A stretch of DNA of 63,313 bases, taken from the NCBI GenBank assembly GCA_903869365.1, contig CAIPYV010000134.1, positions 1 through 63,313 on the forward strand. The letters are read 5' to 3'. The notes below the pieces were generated by a model. The model was not told the DNA's origin. It did not search any database and saw only the letters and a program-made list of their open reading frames with translations. A program made the translations under genes and the position numbers. Shown here in pieces: positions 42,861 to 50,318 of this stretch (the first letter of the stretch is position 1; each line of letters begins with the position of its first letter). This stretch comes from an uncultured Chlorobiaceae bacterium (GTDB lineage Bacteria; Bacteroidota; Chlorobiia; Chlorobiales; Chlorobiaceae).

Positions 42861-43040
42861 GGTTTAAGGATGGAGGGAAGCTTGTTATCCTGACCAATGC
42901 TTTTTCCAAGAAAACCCGGAAAAGGCCACCGCAGGAAATTGTTTTGGCAGAAAAACGAAAAAAGGAATATCAAGAGGGGAAAAAACATGGATGAATTACA
43001 GGAATTTATTGACGAACAAAAAACCAAAGACCGATATTAG
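42861..43040 (+). pseudogene. RelE-type toxin C-terminus and antitoxin start, remnant
   Basis: The plus strand reads FKDGGKLVILTNAFSKKTRKRPPQEIVLAEKRKKEYQEG, the C-terminus of a Gp49-like RelE/HigB toxin, ending at 42994. An overlapping ATG at 42987 opens MDELQEFIDEQKTKDRY and stops, the start of a HigA-like antitoxin. Only these ends remain. Confidence 0.65.
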
Positions 43041-43054
43041 GATAAGTTCGGATG

Positions 43055-43139
43055 GAGCACGAAAGCGAGGTGGTTTGGGGTGACGACCAGCGAAGTGAAC
43101 TCTATGGCGGCAACAGGGTGATACGTTTTGGTTTGTTAG
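43055..43139 (+). pseudogene. Vestige of the RAYT gene 3' end
   Basis: GGGGTGACGACCAG and GTGAA-TCTATGG blocks followed by a stop match the intact RAYT end at 31450-31499; in protein terms [15 protein letters not shown] against LGVTTSAVSSMVRKG. Directly followed by repeat copy 7. Confidence 0.8.
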
Positions 43140-43161
43140 TATCGCTATTCAACAACGTCCC
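43140..43161 (+). repeat. RAYT-linked repeat, copy 7
   Basis: 22 bp, 15 bp before the ATG of the exonuclease gene. Preceded by GTTTTGGTTTGTTAG, nearly identical to the flank of copy 2. Confidence 0.92.
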
Positions 43162-43176
43162 GAAGATGTAAGCGTT

Positions 43177-43836
43177 ATGATCAATTGTAATTCTTCAATG
43201 CAGCAGATGTTGGCGGACAGCGTGGTGGTGCTGGATTTCGAGACGTCGGGCTTGTCTCCGAAGTATGGTGACCGGGCTATAGAGATTGGGGCGGTGCTTG
43301 TCGAGCAAGGGGTGATTGTCGATCGCTTTCAAAAGCTGATGAATCCTGGTTTCCGCATAAAACCTTTTATCGAACATTATACAGGTATTACCAATGAGAT
43401 GCTGGAAGGTCAGCCTTGCTGTGAAGAGGTGATGGTTGAGTTTTCAGAGTTTATAGCCGGTCATAATATTGTCGCGCACAATGCGTCATTCGACAAGCGT
43501 TTTCTGGATTTTGAGCTGAAACGGGTAAATCGGGTATATCATGGCGCCTGTTGCTGTTCTTTGCTCGTGTCAAGAAGGATTTATCAGGATTCTCCAAACC
43601 ATAAGTTGCAGACATTGGTGTCATATTCGGGTATCCTGCAGACTGCTGCGTTTCACCGCGCGCTGGCAGATGCCGAGATGACAGCGTATTTGTGGATGTC
43701 AATGATCGACCGGATTCGTCAGCAATACGGGATACCGATGATTTCCTTTGACCAATTGAGCGAACTCTCAAGAGTCGACAAGCTTTCTGTTCACCGATAT
43801 CTTACTTCTCTGGCCAAGGGATGTTATGTTCGGTAG
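43177..43836 (+). CDS. DEDDh 3'-5' exonuclease (DnaQ/PolC epsilon-like)
   Basis: A 219-residue exonuclease. Exo I is [12 protein letters not shown], exo [22 protein letters not shown] and exo [16 protein letters not shown], giving the DEDDh set. These enzymes proofread or process DNA 3' ends. The start at 43177 follows the repeat; an ATG at 43198 is an alternative. The last 11 bp overlap the next gene, a rhodanese, suggesting coupled translation. Confidence 0.85.
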   Translation: MINCNSSMQQMLADSVVVLDFETSGLSPKYGDRAIEIGAVLVEQGVIVDRFQKLMNPGFRIKPFIEHYTGITNEMLEGQPCCEEVMVEFSEFIAGHNIVAHNASFDKRFLDFELKRVNRVYHGACCCSLLVSRRIYQDSPNHKLQTLVSYSGILQTAAFHRALADAEMTAYLWMSMIDRIRQQYGIPMISFDQLSELSRVDKLSVHRYLTSLAKGCYVR

Positions 43837-44290
43837 TTACTGGCTGCTCGATGCCACCATCATGATGATCGAGCGTACAAACCGGGTGAAAAACCTGGCG
43901 ACTGAAGAACTGGCTGCGATGCTTGCCGGACCGGAACCGCCATTGCTCTTCGACATTCGCACTGTGGTGGAGTACGAGAAGAGCCGTATCGCAACAGCAG
44001 TGCGTCTTGATCCGGATATCGGCCCGGATGACTTTACGGCTTGCTATGGATCACTTGTATCGGGGCGTGATCTTGTTTTTTACTGTTCGGTCGGGCAGCG
44101 CAGCTCGGAACTGCTTGAACGGGTGGAGAGTGCCTGTGGGAAAGCGCGGGCGAAAAGTTGTCGCAACCTGCGCGGCGGTATTTTTCGCTGGTATAACGAG
44201 GGGAGGCCGGTCGTCGATGCCTCCGGTTTGACGGACGATATCCATTCTTATGATCCGATCTGGGGCATGATGGTCGAACGGCGTCGGTAG
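43826..44290 (+). CDS. Rhodanese-domain protein
   Basis: A 154-residue cytoplasmic rhodanese. [22 protein letters not shown] is the first conserved block, [14 protein letters not shown] the active-site loop with the Cys nucleophile, and [18 protein letters not shown] the end. Overlaps the exonuclease gene. It may handle persulfide sulfur in this presumably sulfur-oxidising organism; partner unknown. Confidence 0.82.
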   Translation: MFGSYWLLDATIMMIERTNRVKNLATEELAAMLAGPEPPLLFDIRTVVEYEKSRIATAVRLDPDIGPDDFTACYGSLVSGRDLVFYCSVGQRSSELLERVESACGKARAKSCRNLRGGIFRWYNEGRPVVDASGLTDDIHSYDPIWGMMVERRR

Positions 44291-44294
44291 TCTG

Positions 44295-45089
44295 CTATGG
44301 TCGGAAAGGCCTGAGGAGCAGGGCGAAGAGTTGCTGCTTCTCGGAGTCGCTTTCATCGTTGAGACCGAGACGGAGGCTGTCGAGATTATCTCTGACCAGG
44401 AGGCTGCCGAAGAGACGGTCCCAGATGGAGAGCATGCTGCCGTAATTTGAGTCGTGTTCGGTTCTGAGCATCGAGTGATGCAGGCGGTGCATCATTGGGG
44501 TTGGAATAATAAGCCGGGCCAGACGATCCAGGATGGGCGGAATGGAGATGTTGCTGTGCTGGAATTCGATGACTGGCGTCATGAGGAGGGAGTAGAGCAG
44601 CAGGTGTTCGATACCTGCACCGATCAGCATGAAGAGTGGGAGACGCAGCAGTTCTGAGATCAGGATCTCCATGTAATGGAACCGCCAGCAGGTAGTGACA
44701 TCGAGGGCGGAGTCGCTGTGGTGTATGGAGTGGAATCGCCAGAGCAATGCGGTTTCATGGTTGAGACGATGCCAGATGTACATCCACAGGTCGATGAGCA
44801 GGATGATCAGGATGGCTTCAACAACGGGGGGAAGGGCAAGAATCCCGATGCCTGTCCAGGCGGTTTTCGACCAGCCCAGCAAGAATGCCATGAGTATGCC
44901 CGAAGGAAGCAGGATCAGCAGGTTGAGAGCGGCAATTGAAAGGTTGAGCTTTGCATGGAGAGCACGGTGCTGCTGCCGGGAGAAATAGGGGTTGAGGCTT
45001 TCGTAGATCCAGAACAGCACTCCGACGGAAATGGTTGTGCCGTATAAGAGTATGCGGAGGTCAGGTATGGAAACAAAGTTTTCTGCCAT
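44295..45089 (-). CDS. Sterol desaturase/fatty acid hydroxylase family membrane protein
   Basis: A 264-residue membrane di-iron oxygenase. The His boxes are WHRLNHE, FHSIHHSD and HRLHHS, with hydrophobic segments at about 13-30, 47-72, 79-105 and 140-165. The family uses O2 to hydroxylate or desaturate lipids or carotenoids, so its presence in an anaerobe is notable. Convergent with the rhodanese gene (5 bp apart). Confidence 0.85.
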   Translation of the reverse strand: MAENFVSIPDLRILLYGTTISVGVLFWIYESLNPYFSRQQHRALHAKLNLSIAALNLLILLPSGILMAFLLGWSKTAWTGIGILALPPVVEAILIILLIDLWMYIWHRLNHETALLWRFHSIHHSDSALDVTTCWRFHYMEILISELLRLPLFMLIGAGIEHLLLYSLLMTPVIEFQHSNISIPPILDRLARLIIPTPMMHRLHHSMLRTEHDSNYGSMLSIWDRLFGSLLVRDNLDSLRLGLNDESDSEKQQLFALLLRPFRP

Positions 45090-45138
45090 GCTGTTTCAGA
45101 AGAACCGTTTGAGTGATAGAAAGGAGAGGGTAACAGTA

Positions 45139-46035
45139 TTAACCGCCTTTGGTTGCAAGTTTTTTGAAGAAATCTTTTAGATGTCTTGTCCCGGTTGCGG
45201 GGGCGACGTTGTCTATGCGGCTGACGGCCAGAGCGAAGGATATGATGTTTTTCAGGGGTTTGTTGAGAAAGCCTATGACAAAAAGGGCTATGTCGCCGAC
45301 CCACATGGGCAGGTGTGTGATTTTCGGTTCCAGGCCGAGGGCTTGGAAGGCCATGAGGTTGGTTTCGTCGTAGGTATAGGTATCCGGTCCGCCGACGGCA
45401 ATTTCACTGTTTCCCATGGTTGCTGCCGCATCGACGCAGACTCTTGCCAGGTCGGCTCCGTGGATCGGGTTGAAACGGTTTGTGCCGTCGCCGAGAAGAA
45501 AGACATGGCCTTTACGCGCGAAGGAGAAGAACATGCCCATGTCGTTGAAATACGCGGTAGGGCGTATGACGCTGTAGGGCAAACCGGAAGCTCGAAGATC
45601 ATGAACGAACAGTTCGTGAGCCTTCACCATGCCGGAATCCATCATTTTGTCGGCGTTGAAGACCGAGATATAGATGAACTTCATGACACCGTGGCTGAGG
45701 GCATCCTCCAGCAGCGCCTTGTTGCCGAGGTGGTCGATCTGTTCGCTCGTGATGTTGTGCTGGGGTTTGGTGAGGCCCATGCAGGAGAAGACGATATCCA
45801 CGTTTCTGCAGGCGTTCTTCAGGGAGGAGCTGTCGACTGCGTCTCCGATGAAGAGTTCCTCGACGATCTCCGCAACCGGTGGTTCGAAGTTCGGCCCTTC
45901 GTCTGTGAGCTTTTCCTTGTTTCTGACGAGGGCCCTTACGCTGTATCCCCGTTCGACGAATTCCTTGACGACATGCCTGCCGAGATATCCTGAAGCTCCT
46001 GCCACGAGTACTTTCTGTTTTGCCATGGTCACCAT
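45139..46035 (-). CDS. NAD(P)-binding SDR-like reductase (NmrA/atypical SDR)
   Basis: A 298-residue Rossmann protein: VLVAGASGYLGRHVVKEFVERGYSVRALVRN is the dinucleotide site; KFIYISVFNADKM takes the place of the SDR active-site region and SVIRPTAYFNDMG follows. It is a clear paralogue of the gene at 61456; both end in ATGTRHLKDFF/AYGTRHLKDFF and have a hydrophobic stretch near residue 245. Atypical SDRs include chlorophyll 8-vinyl reductases and quinone-associated proteins; I cannot assign the substrate. Upstream ATGs differ by three codons. Confidence 0.8.
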   Translation of the reverse strand: MVTMAKQKVLVAGASGYLGRHVVKEFVERGYSVRALVRNKEKLTDEGPNFEPPVAEIVEELFIGDAVDSSSLKNACRNVDIVFSCMGLTKPQHNITSEQIDHLGNKALLEDALSHGVMKFIYISVFNADKMMDSGMVKAHELFVHDLRASGLPYSVIRPTAYFNDMGMFFSFARKGHVFLLGDGTNRFNPIHGADLARVCVDAAATMGNSEIAVGGPDTYTYDETNLMAFQALGLEPKITHLPMWVGDIALFVIGFLNKPLKNIISFALAVSRIDNVAPATGTRHLKDFFKKLATKGG

Positions 46036-46082
46036 GTTTTCTCTTCGTTGAGTGTCCCTTTGCCAACGGGGCGGTTCATGAT

Positions 46083-46556
46083 TTACCCTTCATCGATCTG
46101 CCGGAGGATTTCACGCAGTGAACCGGTAGTTGTCAGCTTCTCCTCGTCAGTAACGGAGTTGTAAAAACCGATAAGGGCTTTGCCACCGATACCAATCGGG
46201 GGATATTCCTTTTTGGCAAGCATCGGCATCAGGGCAAGTAATTTCAACACACTCTCCTTATCGATACCGTTAATTCTGCTGACGACATCTTCTGTGATAC
46301 AAGAAGCGGCCTTTTCGTCCAGACCGGCAACGTAAGCGGCGCTCTGCACTGCACCGTACTGGAAACCAAGTACAGCAAAAACGATGTCTCTGTTCGTGCT
46401 GTTTTCCAATCCAGCCGGGCATTGTCCGATCGCTTCAGCAAGAAACTGCAGTGCCATTTTTGTTACTGCCTCGATGTTTTTTTCAACATTATTATGCATC
46501 AGGGTCGAGAACTGTGTTTCACCATTGCATTCGTTACGGATGTGTTTATCGGGCAT
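46083..46556 (-). CDS. Hypothetical protein, ~157 aa
   Basis: The frame is open from 46709, but the first ~50 residues look non-coding (Phe/Ser-rich). From 46556 the product starts MPDKHIRNECNGETQFSTL; an ATG at 46502 (MHNNVEKNIEAVTKMALQFLAEAIGQ) is also good. Helical, no recognised domain. A conserved protein is plausible, function unknown. Confidence 0.55.
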   Translation of the reverse strand: MPDKHIRNECNGETQFSTLMHNNVEKNIEAVTKMALQFLAEAIGQCPAGLENSTNRDIVFAVLGFQYGAVQSAAYVAGLDEKAASCITEDVVSRINGIDKESVLKLLALMPMLAKKEYPPIGIGGKALIGFYNSVTDEEKLTTTGSLREILRQIDEG

Positions 46557-46650
46557 CCGGTATTTTATGCAGTATACTATAATTGATGAAAATCTCGGAA
46601 AGAATGGGGAGAGGAAAGAACAAGTACTGGGGGAAAAGTTCTGAGATGTG

Positions 46651-46659
46651 AGTGCTGAG
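46651..46659 (+). repeat. AGTGCTGAG short repeat
   Basis: Single copy upstream of the hypothetical gene at 46083. Confidence 0.45.
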
Positions 46660-46787
46660 AGCAGAAAAGAAACAATGAAAAATAGGAGCGATAGGACGGA
46701 GGCGGCCAATGGGACTTATATACCTTGATGCATCAAAAAAAAATGTATTTTTCAGGATAAGTTTTTATTCGTTGGACAGAGTAAATA

Positions 46788-47117
46788 ATGAGCTTTGAGA
46801 CTATGAAAAGAAACCTGGAACGCATTATCGAGCATATTGAGGCAGGGGAGTATGCTGCAGCGCATGAAAGTTTGATGGGCGTGATGAAAGCATACCCGGA
46901 GGAGTGGCAATTGGAAGTTGCGTTTATCGAAACAGGTATAGCGCATGCGATGCAGCTTAAAGGGCAGGAGCGCAGACTTAGCATGGGGTTTTATGCGCAA
47001 AGTGCTGTGTGGCGGATTAAAGATATTTTAGGGCATCCGGGGGCGGCTGATTGTTTACGTACTTTGCAGAAACTTGTAGACCTTACTGTCACCGTGCGGT
47101 TCAACAGCTTGAACTGA
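46788..47117 (+). CDS. Hypothetical helical protein, 109 aa
   Basis: MSFETMKRNLERIIEHIEAGEYAAAHESLMGVMKAYPEEWQLEVAFIETGIAHAMQLKGQERR... has TPR-like helix spacing but no clear repeat consensus. It ends 35 bp before repeat copy 8. No functional assignment. Confidence 0.6.
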   Translation: MSFETMKRNLERIIEHIEAGEYAAAHESLMGVMKAYPEEWQLEVAFIETGIAHAMQLKGQERRLSMGFYAQSAVWRIKDILGHPGAADCLRTLQKLVDLTVTVRFNSLN

Positions 47118-47151
47118 TTCGACGAAAGCTGGTCGATGGAGAGTGGTCTAC

Positions 47152-47174
47152 TATCGCTATTCAACAACGTCCCC
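47152..47174 (+). repeat. RAYT-linked repeat, copy 8
   Basis: 23 bp; its minus strand forms the last codons (GDVVE) and the stop of the NADH dehydrogenase gene. Confidence 0.92.
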
Positions 47175-48425
47175 ATCGGGGTAGAAGCGCCACTCGCGGT
47201 TGACGATTCTGGTTGCGTGGCCGAAGGTAAAGTATGACCAGCCCCACTGGAGGAGGACGAAGAATCGGTGTTTGAAGCCGCTCAGGAAGTAGATGTGAAC
47301 AAGGAGCCAGATGAACCATGCCGGAATGCCGGAGAGTTTCGTGTTTCCGAATTCGACGATGGCTTTGTATTTCCCGATGGTTGCCATCTTGCCTTTGTCG
47401 AAATAGGAAAAAGGCTTCTGAGGTTTTCCGGCGACATCACGTAAAATATTTTTACCGATTGCCTTTCCCTGCTGCAGCGCAACGGATGCGAGTCCTGGAA
47501 GCTGTTCGTTGCCTGGAAGTTCGAAACGCGCCTGGTCTCCGCCGCAGAATACCTCAGGATGTTCCTCCAAGGAGAGTAATTCGGTCACGGGAATACGTCC
47601 GGAACTGTCTGTATTGATTCCCATGGTTTTGCCGATACTGCATGATCTGACACCAGCAGCCCAAAGAACCGTTCCTGCTTCTATGCGTTCCTTACCGATC
47701 TGGACACCGTTTTCATCGATATTGGTTACCTTGCTTTCGGTCCAAATTTGTACTCCGAGAAGCTCGAGCGCGCGGGCGGCTTTGCTGGAAAGTTCAGGAG
47801 AGAACTCTTTGAGGATCTGTTTGCCGGAATGGACAACAAAAATTCTTGTTCTTTTTGGATCGATATTCTTGTAGTATTTCGAAAGGTAGTATCGGCTCAT
47901 CTCTCCGATTGAACCTGCAAGTTCGACTCCTGCCGGTCCGCCGCCCACGATAACGAAGGTCAGCAGTTTTTTCCGTTCGGTCGGATCCTGGGTACGTTCT
48001 GCATGTTCGTACGCTTCCATGACCCTGCGGCGGATCTCCGATGCCTGGCCGATGGTTTTGAGTCCTGGAGCAAACGATTCCCACTCGTTATGGCCGAAAT
48101 AGTGGTGTTTGGAACCGCATGCCAGCACAAGGTAGTCATATTCTATGTCGCCAAACTCAGTCTGCACCTTTTTGTTCTGCAGGTCGACATTCTCGACCGA
48201 GCCTTTGTATATGGTGATGTTGCGGTACTTCGTCAGCATCTTGCGGAAGGGATAGGATATCTCTCCTCCGTTCAGCGCTGCCATGGCAACCTGGTAGAGC
48301 AGGGGCTGAAACAGGTGGTAGTTATTCCGGTCGATCAGGGTCACTCTGACATCTTTCTTGTTACCGAGCGCTTTGGCAGCATTGATTCCGGCAAAACCGC
48401 CGCCAACGATCACGATGTGCTTCAT
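47157..48425 (-). CDS. ndh: Type II NADH dehydrogenase (NDH-2)
   Basis: A 422-residue flavoprotein oxidising NAD(P)H and reducing quinone without proton pumping. The FAD site is IVIVGGGFAGINAAKAL, the NADH site FVIVGGGPAGVELAGSIGEM, and VFCGGDQARFE is the second FAD contact. The C-terminal hydrophobic/aromatic stretch GIPAWFIWLLVHIYFLSGFKHRFFVLLQWGWSYFTF attaches it to the membrane. The C-terminus after WRFYPD (GDVVE, stop) is supplied by repeat copy 8, so comparison with relatives would show whether residues were replaced. Confidence 0.93.
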   Translation of the reverse strand: MKHIVIVGGGFAGINAAKALGNKKDVRVTLIDRNNYHLFQPLLYQVAMAALNGGEISYPFRKMLTKYRNITIYKGSVENVDLQNKKVQTEFGDIEYDYLVLACGSKHHYFGHNEWESFAPGLKTIGQASEIRRRVMEAYEHAERTQDPTERKKLLTFVIVGGGPAGVELAGSIGEMSRYYLSKYYKNIDPKRTRIFVVHSGKQILKEFSPELSSKAARALELLGVQIWTESKVTNIDENGVQIGKERIEAGTVLWAAGVRSCSIGKTMGINTDSSGRIPVTELLSLEEHPEVFCGGDQARFELPGNEQLPGLASVALQQGKAIGKNILRDVAGKPQKPFSYFDKGKMATIGKYKAIVEFGNTKLSGIPAWFIWLLVHIYFLSGFKHRFFVLLQWGWSYFTFGHATRIVNREWRFYPDGDVVE

Positions 48426-48703
48426 TAATAACCAATTTGAAGATTTAAGCTTATCCTTGCAATTTCTATAAAGTTATCTTTAATGTATCGAAAAAATCAG
48501 TTCGATGATGTCGATAAATCCGGCGAAATATTTTTTTCATATCTGAAGGACGGGAAATGGAGAGCTCCGGTAGTTGAGGATAGAGCTGAGTTATGAAATG
48601 TTTTTGTTATACTATTCTCTCATAGTATTGCGCACTTTTTTTATTCGGTCTGGTCTCGAGGCGCAATCTCAGGGCTGGGCCTTTTTTATTTTAGAGGTTG
48701 AAT

Positions 48704-48925
48704 ATGGGAAAGCAGAAGGTGAATGCCCGGTTTGAAACAAACGGTGATACGGAAGGCTGGTATATCAAGATCATGAACCCTGAGGGAGAAGTCATTGATG
48801 ATTCTCGGAAGGCCGGTTTCCCGATTGATGTTGAGTCGTTTGGTGTCGATGATCCTGAGGATATTTATGATGCGCTGCGCGAAGAATATCCTGATGCAAT
48901 CATCAATATCAACGGGGTGGCTTGA
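48704..48925 (+). CDS. Hypothetical small acidic protein, 73 aa
   Basis: From the ATG at 48704 (MGKQKVNARFETNGDTEGWYIKIMNPEGEVIDDSRKAGFPIDVESFGVDDPEDIYDALREEYPDAIINING): a compact alpha/beta-looking protein with GAGG as ribosome binding site. No family named. It is followed by AGCGCTGAGTGCTGAG at 48931. Confidence 0.65.
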   Translation: MGKQKVNARFETNGDTEGWYIKIMNPEGEVIDDSRKAGFPIDVESFGVDDPEDIYDALREEYPDAIININGVA

Positions 48926-48930
48926 TCTGT

Positions 48931-48946
48931 AGCGCTGAGTGCTGAG
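48931..48946 (+). repeat. AGTGCTGAG short repeat, double copy
   Basis: AGCGCTGAGTGCTGAG, 6 bp after the stop of the small gene at 48704. Confidence 0.5.
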
Positions 48947-49049
48947 GGGGAGGAAAAAATTTGAAGGTCATTGATATGATGTTCTTTTTGCTTATGATGG
49001 GGAGGTTTTTCATTTTTTTTTAATGAATTATTTTTTCTGATACGAAATC

Positions 49050-50261
49050 ATGTTTGATGAAATAGAGTTTGACAAGATCAAGCGTCTTCCGAAGTATGTG
49101 TTTGCTGCTGTTAATGAGCTGAAAATGGCGGAACGGCGGGCGGGGGAGGATGTTATTGATTTTTCGATGGGCAATCCTGACGGGCCGACTCCTCAGCATA
49201 TTGTTGACAAGCTTATAGAGAGTATCAACAAGCCTCGAACTCATGGATATTCGGTTTCCAAAGGTATCTACAAGCTTCGCGGTGCGGTGGGTATCTGGTA
49301 TAAGCGCAAGTATAATGTTGATCTTGATCTTGATCGTGAGGTTGTGGCCACGATGGGGTCAAAAGAGGGATATGTGCATCTTGTGCAGGCTATCACCAAT
49401 CCTGGTGATCTTGCAATGGTGCCTGATCCTTGTTATCCAATTCATTCTCAGGCCTTTATTCTTGCCGGCGGCAATGTGCACAGGCTGAAACTTGAGATGA
49501 ATGATGATTTTACCCTTGATGAGGAGGGTTTTTTCCGGAATATTGAAAAGGCTCTGCGTGAATCGTCGCCTAAGCCGAAGTATCTGGTGGTGAATTTTCC
49601 AAACAATCCTACGACTGCCACTGTTGACCTCTCTTTTTATGAAAAGTTAGTTGACATTGCCCGTCAGGAGCGTTTTTACATTATCAGTGATATTGCCTAC
49701 GCGGAGCTGACGTTTGATGGTTATGTCACTCCTTCCATCCTGCAGGTTCCGGGTGCAAAGGATGTTGCCGTTGAGAGCTACACGCTGTCGAAGACCTACA
49801 ATATGGCTGGCTGGCGTGTCGGCTTCATGGTTGGTAATGCGAAGCTGATCGGCGCGCTCGAAAAGATCAAGAGCTGGCTCGATTATGGCACCTTTACTCC
49901 TATCCAGGTTGCTTCTACGATTGCTCTAACTGAGGATCAGAGTTGTGTTCAGGAGATTTGTGAAGTGTATCGCAAGCGGCGTGATGTCATGGTCAAAAGT
50001 TTTGAAAATGCGGGATGGCCTGTGGTCTCTCCGAGGGCAAGCATGTTTGTATGGGCTCAGATTCCTGATCAGTTCAGGGGGATGGGGAGTCTTGAGTTCA
50101 GCAAAACACTGTTGAGTAAAGCAAAGGTTGCCGTCAGTCCAGGCATTGGATTTGGAGCTTATGGGGATGAATATGTTCGTATTGCGATGATTGAGAATGA
50201 GGAGCGTATCCGTCAGGCGGCGCGCAATATCAAAAAGTTTCTTCGCGAATATGACGCATGA
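49050..50261 (+). CDS. Class I aminotransferase (AlaC/LL-DAP aminotransferase-like)
   Basis: A 403-residue fold-type I PLP enzyme. Visible: IDFSMGNPDGPTP, PDPCYPIHSQAFILAGG, NFPNNPTTA (Asn contacting PLP), IISDIAYAELTFDG (Asp/Tyr) and the Schiff-base lysine in YTLSKTYNMAGWRVGF. The sequence fits the AlaC/YfdZ alanine aminotransferase group; related enzymes include LL-diaminopimelate aminotransferase and glutamate-using transaminases. The exact amino donor is uncertain. Full length. Confidence 0.9.
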   Translation: MFDEIEFDKIKRLPKYVFAAVNELKMAERRAGEDVIDFSMGNPDGPTPQHIVDKLIESINKPRTHGYSVSKGIYKLRGAVGIWYKRKYNVDLDLDREVVATMGSKEGYVHLVQAITNPGDLAMVPDPCYPIHSQAFILAGGNVHRLKLEMNDDFTLDEEGFFRNIEKALRESSPKPKYLVVNFPNNPTTATVDLSFYEKLVDIARQERFYIISDIAYAELTFDGYVTPSILQVPGAKDVAVESYTLSKTYNMAGWRVGFMVGNAKLIGALEKIKSWLDYGTFTPIQVASTIALTEDQSCVQEICEVYRKRRDVMVKSFENAGWPVVSPRASMFVWAQIPDQFRGMGSLEFSKTLLSKAKVAVSPGIGFGAYGDEYVRIAMIENEERIRQAARNIKKFLREYDA

Positions 50262-50295
50262 GGCAATGGGGATGGCTGACTTGGGATTGGACAAC

Positions 50296-50318
50296 TATCG
50301 CTATTCAACAACGTCCCC
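50296..50318 (+). repeat. RAYT-linked repeat, copy 9
   Basis: 23 bp; minus strand gives GDVVE and the stop of the nnr gene. It lies 35 bp after the stop of the convergent aminotransferase. Confidence 0.92.

Noticed and set aside
42743-43027. Minus-strand small protein rich in Ser/Phe/Cys
   Set aside because: The opposite strand shows a RelE toxin C-terminus, so this is a shadow frame.
45181-45993. Long plus-strand frame opposite the SDR gene
   Set aside because: Shadow of the coding strand; the minus strand has a clear Rossmann protein with paralogue at 61456.
13614-50318. The 23-bp repeats as a CRISPR array
   Set aside because: Spacing runs from 0.3 to 10 kb with whole genes between copies, and no cas genes are present.
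31511-50318. The repeats as integron attC sites with gene cassettes
   Set aside because: The repeat lacks the inverted arms of attC, no integrase is visible, and housekeeping genes lie in the intervals.
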